Below, one piece after another: positions 31,351 to 39,246 of a stretch of DNA of 64,000 bases (positions are counted from its first letter, which is position 1; each line of letters begins with the position of its first letter). Source of the DNA: Maricaulis sp. GTDB taxonomy: Bacteria; Pseudomonadota; Alphaproteobacteria; Caulobacterales; Maricaulaceae. The stretch is taken from contig NZ_JAEPOL010000007.1 in the NCBI RefSeq assembly GCF_017642925.1, forward strand, positions 62,001 through 126,000. The letters run 5' to 3'. The notes beneath the pieces were generated by a model, which did no database searches, was not told the DNA's origin, and saw only the letters and a list, made by a program, of their open reading frames with translations. Made by a program: the position numbers and the translations under genes.

Positions 31351-31797
31351 ATGTTTCTGTGCCGTCTTGCCTTCTTCAGCCGCCGCAACTGGTATTTCGA
31401 CACGCCGGACGAAAACAACGGTATCCTCCGCTCGATCCTGACGGCCGGCCTGCGCAACAACCCCAAGCGCGGCCTGAGCGGCGTGCTCGTGGTCGACGGC
31501 AATCTCTTCGTGCAGATTCTCGAAGGGCCGCGCGGCATGCTGTCGAACACCTTCTGCCGGATCCAGAATGACAGCCGCCATGGCGGTCTGGTTCTGGCCG
31601 GTTTCGAGGAGGTTTCCGAGCGCCTGTTTCCCGACTGGAGCGTGATCGTGCGGGACGCGCCGAAGATCCAGCGCCGCCTGCCCTGGATCCCGGAGCCTGA
31701 GTCCGCGACGTTCGAAACGCTTGTGCACAACGCCCACCGGCTCCTGAAATCCGGTTCCGAATTCAGACGTATAACCGTAGAGCGCGAAGTGCCCTGA
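31351..31797 (+). CDS. BLUF-like domain protein lacking the photoactive tyrosine
   Basis: A 148-residue protein with the BLUF fold: CRLAFFSRRN, then ILRSILTAGLRNNPKRGLSGVLVVDG, then LFVQILEGPRGML and LFPDWSV. BLUF domains bind FAD and sense blue light through a Tyr-Gln-FAD hydrogen-bond network. The Gln is kept (about Gln55), and Asn residues are at 36-37. The Tyr position (Tyr8 in the cyanobacterial Slr1694 numbering) is Phe8 here, and the conserved Met of the WSM motif is Val. In studied proteins Tyr-to-Phe change blocks the photocycle, so this may be a flavin or protein-binding relic. ATG 31351 follows a G-rich ribosome site. Confidence 0.85.
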   Translation: MFLCRLAFFSRRNWYFDTPDENNGILRSILTAGLRNNPKRGLSGVLVVDGNLFVQILEGPRGMLSNTFCRIQNDSRHGGLVLAGFEEVSERLFPDWSVIVRDAPKIQRRLPWIPEPESATFETLVHNAHRLLKSGSEFRRITVEREVP

Positions 31798-31880
31798 TAG
31801 TAAAATACTTCTGGCTTGGCGGAGCCGGATGCGCTTGGTAGCTTCGTATAAAGACATACAAAAACTGCGGTTACTGGGTA

Positions 31881-32489
31881 ATGGATTGGTCGCGTAAAAT
31901 CAAAGAGTTACGGTTTCTGGAAAATCTCAAGCAGGACGCGTTGGCACAGCAGCTGGGGGTCAGCCAGGCCAGCGTGTCGCAATGGGAGCGAAGCGTTGCC
32001 CAGCCCCCGGCCCACATCAAGGCCAAGCTGAGACGCCGTCTTCTGGTCTCGCCCGGCGAGCGGCTGAATGCGGCCGTGCGAACCAGCGTTGTCGAGAGCC
32101 CCAATCTGTGCGGCCTGCTCACCATGCGCGATGGCGAGGTGGTCGTTGAACTGCTCAGCCATGACAGCTATCGCCTGTTTCCCCTCCTGACGCCCGCCGA
32201 TCTGGGTCAGTCCCTGCGCGGAAAGCTGGGCCGGGACATCGACCGCATGCTCGACCGGCTGGTGGGGGAGGGGGCGTTCAATGGCCGCGTGCAGTACGCC
32301 AAGCTGGCCGTGACCGCCCACCGGAATGGATTGTCGGCAGCGGGTATCGCGACTGTGACGCCTGTATGCAGCCAGGGTGAGGCCTGTGTGCTGCGATGCG
32401 AGGTCCGGCTTCTCGCGCCCGGCGAAGCGGTTCCGAAGCTGGAACAGATCACGCATTTTTCATGGGACGAGGAAGACGCGGACGCCTAG
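31881..32489 (+). CDS. XRE-family transcriptional regulator
   Basis: A 202-residue protein. Its N-terminal helix-turn-helix reads LKQDALAQQLGVSQASVSQWE (about residues 17-37), typical of the Cro/CI family. The following ~150 residues are not a family I recognise; they hold a short sensor-like alpha/beta pattern (LLTMRDGEVVVELLSHDSYR). It lies 83 bases after the BLUF-like gene on the same strand, and the two could be one unit, although the gap has its own AT-rich stretch. Confidence 0.82.
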   Translation: MDWSRKIKELRFLENLKQDALAQQLGVSQASVSQWERSVAQPPAHIKAKLRRRLLVSPGERLNAAVRTSVVESPNLCGLLTMRDGEVVVELLSHDSYRLFPLLTPADLGQSLRGKLGRDIDRMLDRLVGEGAFNGRVQYAKLAVTAHRNGLSAAGIATVTPVCSQGEACVLRCEVRLLAPGEAVPKLEQITHFSWDEEDADA

Positions 32490-32498
32490 CGCGACTTC

Positions 32499-32593
32499 AC
32501 CGCAAAACCGGTGCCCACTTTTGCTGAAAATGCCGGTCCTTGGCGGTCGCATTTTCGAACCGCGAAACCGGTGCCCACTTTCGCTGAAAATGC
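32499..32593. repeat. Two direct copies of the ACCGGTGCCCACTT repeat
   Basis: Copies at 32499-32533 and 32557-32593 share CCG(C)(A/G)AAACCGGTGCCCACTT followed by T(T/C)GCTGAAAATGC. An exact inverted copy occurs at 34321-34366 and a divergent tandem pair at 36415-36540. It is a dispersed alphaproteobacterial intergenic repeat. Confidence 0.85.
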
Positions 32594-32625
32594 TCTAATC
32601 TGCCCGGTAAAACGGGGAGGACAGG

Positions 32626-33186
32626 ATGATGTCTTTGCTTGCGACGCTTGCCGTCGGCCTTGCGGCCGTGCAGGAGCCGGCCGAGGTGCAGGCCTTCGAG
32701 CCGCAGGGTTTCGTGACGTCTGTCACCGTCGAGATCGCGGCGCCTGTCGCCGAAGTGTTCGACGCGGCCACGGGCGATGTGACCGGCTGGTGGGATCACA
32801 GTTTCTCGGAAAATCCGGCAGAAATGGTCATCGAGCCGCGCTTTGACGGGCGCTTCTACGAGCGTTTCGAAGCCGGTAGCGACAATGGCAGCCTGCATGC
32901 GCGGGTGATTTTCGTGAATGCGCCGAACCAGCTGCGCCTGCACGGCCCGCTGGGCCTGTCCGGCCGGGCCGTGGATCTCGTCTCGTCCTGGCAGCTGGAA
33001 GAGGCCGCAGAGGGCGAGGCGACACGCTTCACGGTGGAACTGCACATGAGCGGCGAGATCGATGCGGAGCTGGCCGGCATTGTCCGCAATGTGTGGCAGC
33101 ACTTCATCGGGGCGCGGCTGAAGCCCTATGTCGAGGCCGGCTGTCATCTGGCCCCCGAGACGCCCTGCAGCGCCTTTGCCGGCTAG
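32626..33186 (+). CDS. SRPBCC / AHSA1-like domain protein
   Basis: A 186-residue protein with a START/AHSA1-like fold: VTVEIAAPVAEVFDAATGDVTGWW and then FDGRFYERFEAGS, GSLHARVIFVNAPNQLRLHGPLG, and WQHFIGARLKPYVEAG at the end. These folds bind hydrophobic ligands; no catalytic residue is evident. The first ~20 residues (MMSLLATLAVGLAAVQ) look like a short signal peptide, so a periplasmic location is possible. ATGATG follows GGGAGGACAGG. Confidence 0.8.
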   Translation: MMSLLATLAVGLAAVQEPAEVQAFEPQGFVTSVTVEIAAPVAEVFDAATGDVTGWWDHSFSENPAEMVIEPRFDGRFYERFEAGSDNGSLHARVIFVNAPNQLRLHGPLGLSGRAVDLVSSWQLEEAAEGEATRFTVELHMSGEIDAELAGIVRNVWQHFIGARLKPYVEAGCHLAPETPCSAFAG

Positions 33187-33228
33187 CCGGGGTTGGCGCG
33201 GCCGGGCCCGGGACCTATTTCCTCCGGT

Positions 33229-33864
33229 ATGAGCAAGACACGGACACTTCCGGACGAACTGCCGCTCTTTCCCCTGGGCGGTACGATCCTGCTGCCCGGC
33301 GAACGGCTGCCGCTCAACGTGTTCGAACCGCGCTATCTCAACATGCTGGACGATGTGCGGGCCGGCGACGGGTTCATCGGTATCATCCAGGTGCGCCCCG
33401 GCGGGACGCCGGATCGCCCGGTCCTGGCCGGCGTGGGCACGGCGGGCCGCCTTGACCATTTCGAGGAAACCGATGACGGCCGCTATCTGATTGCGCTGAC
33501 CGGGGTGTGCCGCTTCGTCCTGACCGGCGAGGTGAAGGCGCAGACGCCCTATCGCGTCGCGCAGGCGAATTACGGTCCCTTCTTCACGGATATCGAGCCG
33601 CGGCGCGAGGTGGAGGCGGACCGGACCCGTCTGATCCGCATGCTGCAGGCCTGGTTCCAGAGCGAGCATGTGGCGGCGGACTGGGAGAGTGTCGCCGAAG
33701 CGCCGCTGGTCACCGTGGTCGATCAGCTGTCGATGTCGGCACCCTTCGGGGCGCTGGACCGGCAGCGCCTGCTCGAGGCGGCCGACAGCGCGGCACGGCT
33801 GGGCGAGATGGAGGCGATCCTGGCGGAGCGCTTGGCCGGCGGTGCCGGCGGGCCGGTGCAATAG
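33229..33864 (+). CDS. Lon substrate-binding-domain (LON_substr_bdg) protein
   Basis: A 211-residue protein that is a free-standing Lon N-terminal domain without ATPase or protease parts. Evidence is ELPLFPLGGTILLPGERLPLNVFEPRYLNM, typical of the domain, then GRYLIALTGVCRFVL and the C-terminal helices LDRQRLLEAADSAARLGEME. Such proteins are widespread in alphaproteobacteria and have no proven function. ATG 33229 is the conserved start. Confidence 0.9.
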   Translation: MSKTRTLPDELPLFPLGGTILLPGERLPLNVFEPRYLNMLDDVRAGDGFIGIIQVRPGGTPDRPVLAGVGTAGRLDHFEETDDGRYLIALTGVCRFVLTGEVKAQTPYRVAQANYGPFFTDIEPRREVEADRTRLIRMLQAWFQSEHVAADWESVAEAPLVTVVDQLSMSAPFGALDRQRLLEAADSAARLGEMEAILAERLAGGAGGPVQ

Positions 33865-33869
33865 GCGGG

Positions 33870-34247
33870 TTATTCGCCCTTTAGCCAGGCGCGGGCGGCG
33901 GCCTTGGACGTGAACCAGGCGGCCGTATCGCCCAGGCGTTCATGCGCTTCGACGAATTTCTCGACGCCTTTCACCTGGTCCGGGCGGACGACATAGGCGG
34001 TCTGGTAGCCCCGCTGTACGCGCGCAATAAAGCGCATCCGCTCCTCCCATTCGAAGGAGGACAGGCTGAACACGGCACTGCGGACATCATTGAGGATCAG
34101 GCGCGAGTCGATGCGGCTTGTGAGGGTGGAGAAGGCGCGCGCCGGCGCTTCTTCCGATCCCCGGCCGCGTTCGCCGTCGGTATAGAGTTCGATGATGCCG
34201 TCATTCAGCGTCAGCGAGAACCCTTCCATGGAATAGCTGGCCGTCAC
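33870..34247 (-). CDS. STAS/SpoIIAA-like hypothetical protein
   Basis: A 125-residue protein with an alternating strand-helix pattern like the SpoIIAA/STAS-like family: SRLILNDVRSAVFSLSSFEWEERMRF, then TAYVVRPDQVKGVEKFVEAHER and ARAWL at the end, a typical C-terminus. Function is unknown. I prefer GTG 34247, which has GAGGGA five bases upstream; ATG 34292 is in frame but lacks such a site. It converges with the Lon-domain gene, with five bases between stops. Confidence 0.65.
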   Translation of the reverse strand: MTASYSMEGFSLTLNDGIIELYTDGERGRGSEEAPARAFSTLTSRIDSRLILNDVRSAVFSLSSFEWEERMRFIARVQRGYQTAYVVRPDQVKGVEKFVEAHERLGDTAAWFTSKAAARAWLKGE

Positions 34248-34320
34248 GATTCCCTCTTCGTCTGCTGCGCGTGCGCAGGTGCGGTGCCGCATGATCCGGT
34301 CTCAGCGATGCCGGGCCAAA

Positions 34321-34366
34321 GCATTTTCAGCAAAAGTGGGCACCGGTTTTGCGGTTCGAAAATGCG
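34321..34366. repeat. Inverted copy of the ACCGGTGCCCACTT repeat
   Basis: GCATTTTCAGCAAAAGTGGG followed by CACCGGTTTTGCGG and TTCGAAAATGCG is the reverse complement of the copies at 32499-32593. The three genes between are thus bracketed by opposing repeats. The rest of 34367-34552 is non-coding with nothing recognised. Confidence 0.85.
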
Positions 34367-34552
34367 CCTACCCAAAAGGCCGCAGCGGAGCGAAATCGGG
34401 AGAGAGAAGAAGGGGTTGTTGAAACAAGAATGCGGCATATCCCCCTCGATCGCGCTTTATTGTTACGAGAACGGGGCGTTTTAACGTCAATCTTGCCGAG
34501 AATGTGGCAAAATCGAAATGCTCTCGCGTCGCGCGGACATGGCGGCCATGCG

Positions 34553-35017
34553 TCAAAGCAGGTCCGGCATCTCCGGACGGGCCTTCAGACACGCACAATG
34601 GCGCATCTCGGTTTCGCACAGCCGGTCGAGCCAGGCATCCAGCGCGGCCGACAGGATACGTTGCTGGGACTGGCCTGTCTGCACCGAAACGGTCCGCAGC
34701 CGCCGTTTCTGCTCGGCCGTCAGACGCACTTCGGCGCGGCCGGAGCGGGCGATCCCGGCATGCGGGTCCTCCACGAGGTCGGGCAGATCGCCGCCGCCGC
34801 AGCAGGCCGGCGGCAGTGCGTCCGCCATGTCGGCAGGCTTGCGGGGCAGGAGCGGCCGGTCGCTGCGCTGTTCGACATCGCGCCGCTCGTCGGGCACCGG
34901 GACGGGCTGGGCCGGCCGGTCGACATAGCTGGCGCCGGCAAAGCCGGACGGGATGGCAGGCGCGGCCTCGCCCTTGCGGGCAAGCAGTCCGGCGTGAAGG
35001 CTGGCATATTTTCTCAT
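34553..35017 (-). CDS. Small protein with C-terminal ribbon-helix-helix-like region, partner of ParA
   Basis: A 154-residue protein. The first ~90 residues are Pro/Ala-rich and probably disordered. Residues ~95-135 (AEVRLTAEQKRRLRTVSVQTGQSQQRILSAALDAWL) resemble a ribbon-helix-helix DNA-binding unit, with one strand followed by two helices. It lies 15 bases downstream of the ParA-type gene with GGAGACGG as ribosome site, the position where ParB-like adaptors are encoded. A role as the ParA partner or cargo adaptor is inference. Confidence 0.7.
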   Translation of the reverse strand: MRKYASLHAGLLARKGEAAPAIPSGFAGASYVDRPAQPVPVPDERRDVEQRSDRPLLPRKPADMADALPPACCGGGDLPDLVEDPHAGIARSGRAEVRLTAEQKRRLRTVSVQTGQSQQRILSAALDAWLDRLCETEMRHCACLKARPEMPDLL

Positions 35018-35032
35018 CGACCGTCTCCGTCC

Positions 35033-36007
35033 TCAGGCCAGGTGGCGGCGTCCGAAGGGCATGTGCGGGCGGCGGCGATCGGCCTGGCCCTTCGGCGGCC
35101 CCTGATCGCTCTTGCGCCGCTCCACCCCGTCCCAGTTCGAGTTCGAGGCTTCCGGTGCGGCGGGGGCTGCGGTGCGCGGTGGCGGCTGGCCGCCCGTGCC
35201 GAAGCGCGGCGGCAGGGCATAACCCGGCCGGTCCTCCATCGCGATCTCCTCCTCGCCATCGTCCAGACCGGCCATGCCGGCGCGGGCGGGGGTGAGAATG
35301 TCCTGTTCGAAGGTCTGGCGCGGTGCCCGGTCGAGCATCGCCATGGCGTCACCGCGCAGGCGGAACAGGCGGTCCTCGAAATAGGCCCACAGATTGGCGA
35401 CTTCCTCGGCCGAGCGGCCGGTCTCGTTGACCTCGCCCACCGTGCGCCCGTCAATCATCGAGGCGGCGAAATCGACCCGGTGGTGCAGGGTGACCGGGGC
35501 GACGGTGCCGTGCTGGGAGAGGGCGACAGCGGTCTCGCCGGTGATCCGTGCCCGCGCCGTGGCGGAATTGACCACGAAGACCAGCGGCTTGCCCTGCATC
35601 TGCACGATATCCACCGTCGGACCGACGGCGCGCAGATCGTGCGGGCTGGGCCGCGTCGGGATCACGACGAGATCGGCATGGGTGATCACTTCGGCAATCG
35701 TCGAGGTGACCGCCGGCGGCGTGTCGATCACGATCAGCCGGTAGCCGGCGCGCTCGAGAAAATCGATATCGCGGCCGAGATCGGGCACCGAGACCTGGGC
35801 GAAGGCCGGCGTCTCGCTGGCCCGGGCATTCCACCATTTCGCCATCGAGCCCTGCGGGTCGGTGTCGATCAGCGCGACCGGACCGGCGCCGCAGCGCTCG
35901 GCCTCGACGGCCATGTGGGCCGACACGGTGGTCTTGCCGGATCCGCCCTTCTGCGAGGCAAACACGACGACCTGGGCCATGCGCCGGCGCGGTTTTTCTT
36001 CGGACAT
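35033..36007 (-). CDS. Orphan ParA/MinD-family ATPase
   Basis: A 324-residue P-loop ATPase. The deviant Walker A is FASQKGGSGKTTVSAHMA, followed by VALIDTDPQGSMAKWW (Walker A') and LIVIDTPPA (Walker B), then the dimer-interface region. The last ~70 residues are a Pro-rich tail ending in GVERRKSDQGPPKGQADRRR. It is not MipZ, whose P-loop context differs, and no parB or parS is nearby. Orphan ParA proteins position cargo such as receptor arrays, plasmids or enzymes on the nucleoid. The gene is followed by a small RHH-like protein. Confidence 0.9.
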   Translation of the reverse strand: MSEEKPRRRMAQVVVFASQKGGSGKTTVSAHMAVEAERCGAGPVALIDTDPQGSMAKWWNARASETPAFAQVSVPDLGRDIDFLERAGYRLIVIDTPPAVTSTIAEVITHADLVVIPTRPSPHDLRAVGPTVDIVQMQGKPLVFVVNSATARARITGETAVALSQHGTVAPVTLHHRVDFAASMIDGRTVGEVNETGRSAEEVANLWAYFEDRLFRLRGDAMAMLDRAPRQTFEQDILTPARAGMAGLDDGEEEIAMEDRPGYALPPRFGTGGQPPPRTAAPAAPEASNSNWDGVERRKSDQGPPKGQADRRRPHMPFGRRHLA

Positions 36008-36231
36008 CGCTCACCTCTCAACCCGTCCGTCCTGGACGGTCCCTCTGGTGCATCCGCCATGGATGAAAGCAGCGATGTGTTGCGGCCCGGTTCAGCGCAG
36101 CACCCGGATTTGAGGCGAATTTTCGCCGTATTGTCGCAGTTTGCTGCGATGCACGTGCTGCAGGCCGCGCGGGAACGCTTTTCTGCGTCCGCACGTTGCA
36201 AGCGCAGGATCAATCAGAAGGGACGCATGTC

Positions 36232-36417
36232 ATGGCACAAGAACAGACCGTCACCGGCGGCGATATTCTCCGCATCATCGCCGCCATCCTCCTGCCGCCC
36301 CTGGGCGTCTTCCTGCAGGTGGGTATCGGCGCCCAGTTCTGGATCAACATCATCCTGACCATTCTGGGCTATATCCCGGGTATTGTGCATGCGGTGTGGA
36401 TTATCGCGCGTCGTTGA
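36232..36417 (+). CDS. YqaE/Pmp3 family small membrane protein
   Basis: A 61-residue protein with two helices. The diagnostic segment is ILRIIAAILLPPLGVFLQVG, followed by WINIILTILGYIPGIVHAVW. Pmp3-family proteins are stress-associated membrane proteolipids in bacteria and yeast. ATG 36232 follows AGAAGGGA. Its TGA stop is the first base triplet of the tandem repeat downstream. Confidence 0.93.
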   Translation: MAQEQTVTGGDILRIIAAILLPPLGVFLQVGIGAQFWINIILTILGYIPGIVHAVWIIARR

Positions 36418-36540
36418 CCTGTCCAGCGGAAGTGGGCACCGGTTCCGCGGTTCGGACGGGTCGACCACTCAAGACTTGTTGACCTGTCCAGCGGAAGTGG
36501 GCACCGGTTCCGCGGTTCGGACAGGTCGACCACCAAAGAC
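36415..36540. repeat. 65-bp tandem duplication of an intergenic palindrome
   Basis: Two copies begin at 36415 and 36480 with TGACCTGTCCAGCGGAAGTG and share GGGCACCGGTTCCGCGGTTCGGAC. Each unit has arms ACCTGTCC / GGACAGGT, so it folds to a hairpin. The core AGTGGGCACCGGTT-CGCGGTTCG is a variant of the repeat at 32499 and 34321. Tandem placement suggests recent slippage or duplication. Confidence 0.85.
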
Positions 36541-36557
36541 CATCTCTAGAGGAAGAC

Positions 36558-36920
36558 ATGGCGAAACTTCCCGTCTCGCGGGCGGAAGAGAAGGCGCGGA
36601 TCGAGCGGCTGGCACGCTGGCTCGATGCGCGCTTTGTCATTCCCGGCACCGGCATCCGTTTCGGACTGGACAGCCTGATCGGCCTCGTGCCGGGCGTGGG
36701 CGATCTCGCCATGTTCGCCCCGGCGGTCTGGATCATCGCCCGCGCCGTGGCGCTGGGCGCACCGGCGCATCTCATTGTCCGCATGGCGATCAATACCGGG
36801 CTCGACCTGGTGATCGGCGCCATCCCGGTGCTCGGCGATCTGTTCGACCTGGGCTTCAAGGCCAATCTCAGAAATGCCCGCCTCCTGTCGCGCTGGCTGG
36901 AAAGGTCCGACGACGGCTAG
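36558..36920 (+). CDS. DUF4112 family membrane protein
   Basis: A 120-residue protein of the DUF4112 family: RLARWLDARFVIPGTGIRFGLDSLIG, LVPGVGDLAMFAPAVWII, and GLDLVIGAIPVLGDLFDLGFKANLRN. It has two or three hydrophobic segments and no known function. Lys-rich start MAKLPVSRAEEKAR. ATG 36558 has AGAGGAAG upstream. Confidence 0.9.
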   Translation: MAKLPVSRAEEKARIERLARWLDARFVIPGTGIRFGLDSLIGLVPGVGDLAMFAPAVWIIARAVALGAPAHLIVRMAINTGLDLVIGAIPVLGDLFDLGFKANLRNARLLSRWLERSDDG

Positions 36921-36973
36921 CCAGGCGGCCGCCAGCTGCCTACATCCCTGTCACGGCCAACGGGGAGACAGCC

Positions 36974-37489
36974 ATGATATCGCCGGACCATGTGCGCCTG
37001 ATGGCGCAATACAATCGCTGGCAGAACCGCTCGCTCTATGCGGCCGCCAATACGCTGGACGAGGCGGCGCGGCGGGCCGATCGCGGCGCCTTCTTCAAAT
37101 CCATCCACATCACGCTGGCGCATATCCTCTGGGGCGACGAGGCCTGGATGTCCCGCCTGGCCGGGCGGCCCTTCCCGGACGGGAAAGGCCTCGAGGCCGA
37201 CTATCTGGAAACCCGCGACTGGGAGACGCTGAACCGCGACCGTGCGGCCTTCGACGCCTGGCTGATCGACTGGGCGGCCGGCCTCACCGCGGCGGATATC
37301 GAGCCCGACCTGCACTGGACCTCCTCGACCGGCAAGGGCCGTTTCGTCACCCCGCGCTGGGTCTGCCTCACCCACCTCTTCAACCACCAGACCCACCACC
37401 GCGGCCAGGTCCACGCCCTGCTCACCGCCGCGGGTGCCAGGCCCGAGGACACGGACATCCCCTTCATGCCGGATGCGCCGTGGAAGTGA
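36974..37489 (+). CDS. DinB family protein
   Basis: A 171-residue DinB/YfiT-like four-helix bundle. Evidence is HVRLMAQYNRWQNRSLYAAA with the metal-binding His in SIHITLAHILWGDEAWMSRL and in THLFNHQTHHRGQVHALL near the C-terminus, giving the three-His site of the family. Such proteins are metal-dependent thiol transferases in some cases, otherwise uncharacterised. ATG 36974 follows GGGGAGACA. It is separated from the next gene by a repeat-rich gap. Confidence 0.92.
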   Translation: MISPDHVRLMAQYNRWQNRSLYAAANTLDEAARRADRGAFFKSIHITLAHILWGDEAWMSRLAGRPFPDGKGLEADYLETRDWETLNRDRAAFDAWLIDWAAGLTAADIEPDLHWTSSTGKGRFVTPRWVCLTHLFNHQTHHRGQVHALLTAAGARPEDTDIPFMPDAPWK

Positions 37490-37525
37490 GGGGGGGGCTC
37501 CTGTCATGCTCCACTTCCCTCTCCA

Positions 37526-37653
37526 TTTTTCCCGGATGAAAGCCTGCGCAGGCAGGCTGCAGATCCGGGATCGACCGAAGATCATTTCAAGCGATGCGTT
37601 TCCCGTCGATCCCGGCACTCCGCCCGGCCCAAGGCCGGGCTTCCGGCCGGGAA
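37526..37653. repeat. Dispersed intergenic repeat, copy 2 (inverted relative to 449-580)
   Basis: This block matches the reverse complement of 449-580 with only scattered differences, including TTTCAAGCGATGCGTTTCCC and the flanking GC-rich palindrome. It contains no gene. From 37654 to 37900 the sequence is GC-rich and non-coding, with further palindromes and a GGGATGACAGG end like other elements here. Confidence 0.8.
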
Positions 37654-37900
37654 AAGCGCCCAGGGCTTCCCCTGCGGCAGCGGGGGAAGTGGCCGAGCCC
37701 GGCCTCGGGCCGGGTGAGGTCGAAGGGGGCAAGTCCATGCGCGCTGCCGCGCTCCGCGGCGCTTCGCACCGCCCCCTCAGTCCGCTCCGCGGACAGCTCC
37801 CCGGCAAGCGGGGCGGCCGCGAAACGCAGGCCTGGCCTTGAGCTGGGTATCCATGCGGGATGACAGGAGAGGCTGTTGAAGCTCTCAACCACACCCAAAC

Positions 37901-38052
37901 ACCGTCATCCTGACGAAAGTCAGGACCCAGATCGCAAAGGGAGACCTCGGCGAGGCGGGCGCAAACGCGCGCTCACCACCGCGCGGGACAAACGCGAGCT
38001 CGCGCCCACCCGGCCCTACGAACTGGGTCCTGACTTTCGTCAGGATGACGGT
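37901..38052. repeat. REPIN/MITE-like element with perfect 30-bp inverted ends
   Basis: The left end (37901-37930) starts ACCGTCATCCTGACGAAAGT and the right end (38023-38052) is its exact reverse complement over 30 bases. Each arm carries the small hairpin CTGACgaaaGTCAG. About 90 bases lie between, with no gene. A related element in the opposite orientation is at 618-791. This layout is that of a REP doublet or small non-autonomous mobile element. Confidence 0.8.
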
Positions 38053-38117
38053 GGAAGTTGGGGAATTTGGCGTCCAAAAGCCGGCAAGCGGGTGACGGTG
38101 AATGTTGCGGCATCAAC

Positions 38118-38160
38118 ACCCCCTCTCCCCCACCGGGGAGAGGGCAGGGTGAGGGGCAGC
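38118..38160. repeat. CCCTCTCCC/GGGAGAGGG palindromic unit
   Basis: CCCCTCTCCCCCACCGGGGAGAGGGC followed by AGGGTGAGGGGC is related to the units at 19940-20160. It marks the left side of the AT-richer segment that begins about 38165. Confidence 0.65.
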
Positions 38161-38209
38161 CGCGCAGCGGCCACCACAAATATTATGCCGTCGAGCGGAT
38201 TTTGGACGC

Positions 38210-39175
38210 CTACTTGCGCGCGAGTTTTTGAAGGGCCTTCAGATCCGAGGCGCCGATCTTGTGGATGACGCGATGGCAGCTGGGGCAGAGAAGGGCGAAA
38301 TCTTCTGGCACTCAGAAGGATGTGATCTGGCCTGTTGCAAGTGTTTCAAGTGGGATGAGGTGGTGAACCTCAAGCACTTTGGGGCCGATGTCGCCATAGA
38401 GGTCTGTCATGCTGCGATCACAGCCCATGCAGACGTCCGTGTTGAAGTAGGCTTTGACCTTCTTGGCGTGTGACGCATCACGCTCCACCGTCCGGTGCGC
38501 GACATATTTCTTTTTAAAGGGCAGGTCTTCGCCCTCGAACCCGTCGCCGTCGGCTTCCTCGATGATGTCTTCTGTGGAGCGGTAGCCGCCGTTCGCTACG
38601 AGGAATTTGTAGTGCGCTAAAGCTTCTTCGAGGTCAGCAACCAGTTCGGTCTCTGATGGAAGCGCATCGGTTTGATAGTGCGCTCCGACCACATGGCCCG
38701 CTTCGTATAGAGGTCCGAGACGATGGCTTGGCGGAGTGCCAAGTGTGATCGGGTTGACGCCTAGGCGCGCCAAGCGCCCTCTCAAGCGCGCTCGCATAAT
38801 CGCGGCCCGCCGCTCGAGTTCATCCTTTGCGGAAGGTTTGCCGATATCCTTGCTAAGCTGCTCGCAGCCCTGGTTGAGCGTCAAGTAAAGGCGGTCGCCG
38901 TCCTGGCTCAAGAGGTAGACTATGTAGTAACCGCGCCGGTTTGTTTCAGTTACGGCGCGGTCAAGTATAGCAACCCAAGAGACTGCTGCCCAATTTGTAG
39001 AACCTGTGCTACCTTTGATGATATAGCGATCTGGTTCCGCAACTCTAAGGCCAATGGCGGCGGGTAGCGCTTTTGTCACGCTAACGTGGGATAGCGTATT
39101 CCTCTTACCTTTAGCCAAGTCGCCCCGGCTGTCGTGCGGGTATTTTGCTACCCAGTCTAAAATTTCTGCCCGCAT
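38210..39175 (-). pseudogene. MrcB_N-HNH endonuclease gene with in-frame stop in the HNH motif
   Basis: The first 287 codons (to 38315) encode a MrcB-like N-terminal domain (about 1-105: YIIKGSTGSTNWAAVSWVAI and GYYIVYLLSQDGDRLYLTLN) as found in McrB-related and type IV restriction proteins. The start of an HNH nuclease follows (CMGCDRSM, KVLEVHHLIPLETL). A TGA at 38312-38314 stops it. In the same frame the sequence continues VPEDFALLCPSCHRVIHKIG and ends in TAG at 38210, which is exactly the missing second half of the HNH motif. Without readthrough the nuclease would lack its CxxC-H metal and catalytic part. Base composition is visibly lower in GC than the neighbours, suggesting transfer. 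Confidence 0.8.
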
Positions 39176-39246
39176 TGCTTGCCCGTTTTGAAAAAATTTG
39201 AATTTATATTATTATTTATACAAATAAATTGATATTGCTACAGTTT
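39176..39246 (-). promoter_or_regulatory. AT-rich gap, probable promoter of the HNH gene
   Basis: The 71 bases between the TIR gene stop and the HNH gene start are strongly AT-rich. Read on the minus strand they contain TATAAATAATAATATAAATT, which could supply a -10 element. No clear -35 was identified. Confidence 0.4.

Noticed and set aside
35033-36007. Assignment of the ParA-type gene as mipZ
   Set aside because: The P-loop context and the Pro-rich tail differ from MipZ; a neutral ParA-family name is safer.
34367-36358. Long + strand frame through the ParA region ending near the YqaE gene
   Set aside because: It is antisense to ParA and its partner, and in the YqaE region it uses the wrong frame.
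36415-36540. Possible CRISPR array
   Set aside because: Only two units, palindromic, with almost no variable spacer; it is a tandem duplication of a dispersed repeat.
38228-38473. Small + strand frame over the HNH gene end
   Set aside because: Antisense to the HNH coding sequence, whose conserved motif fixes the coding strand.
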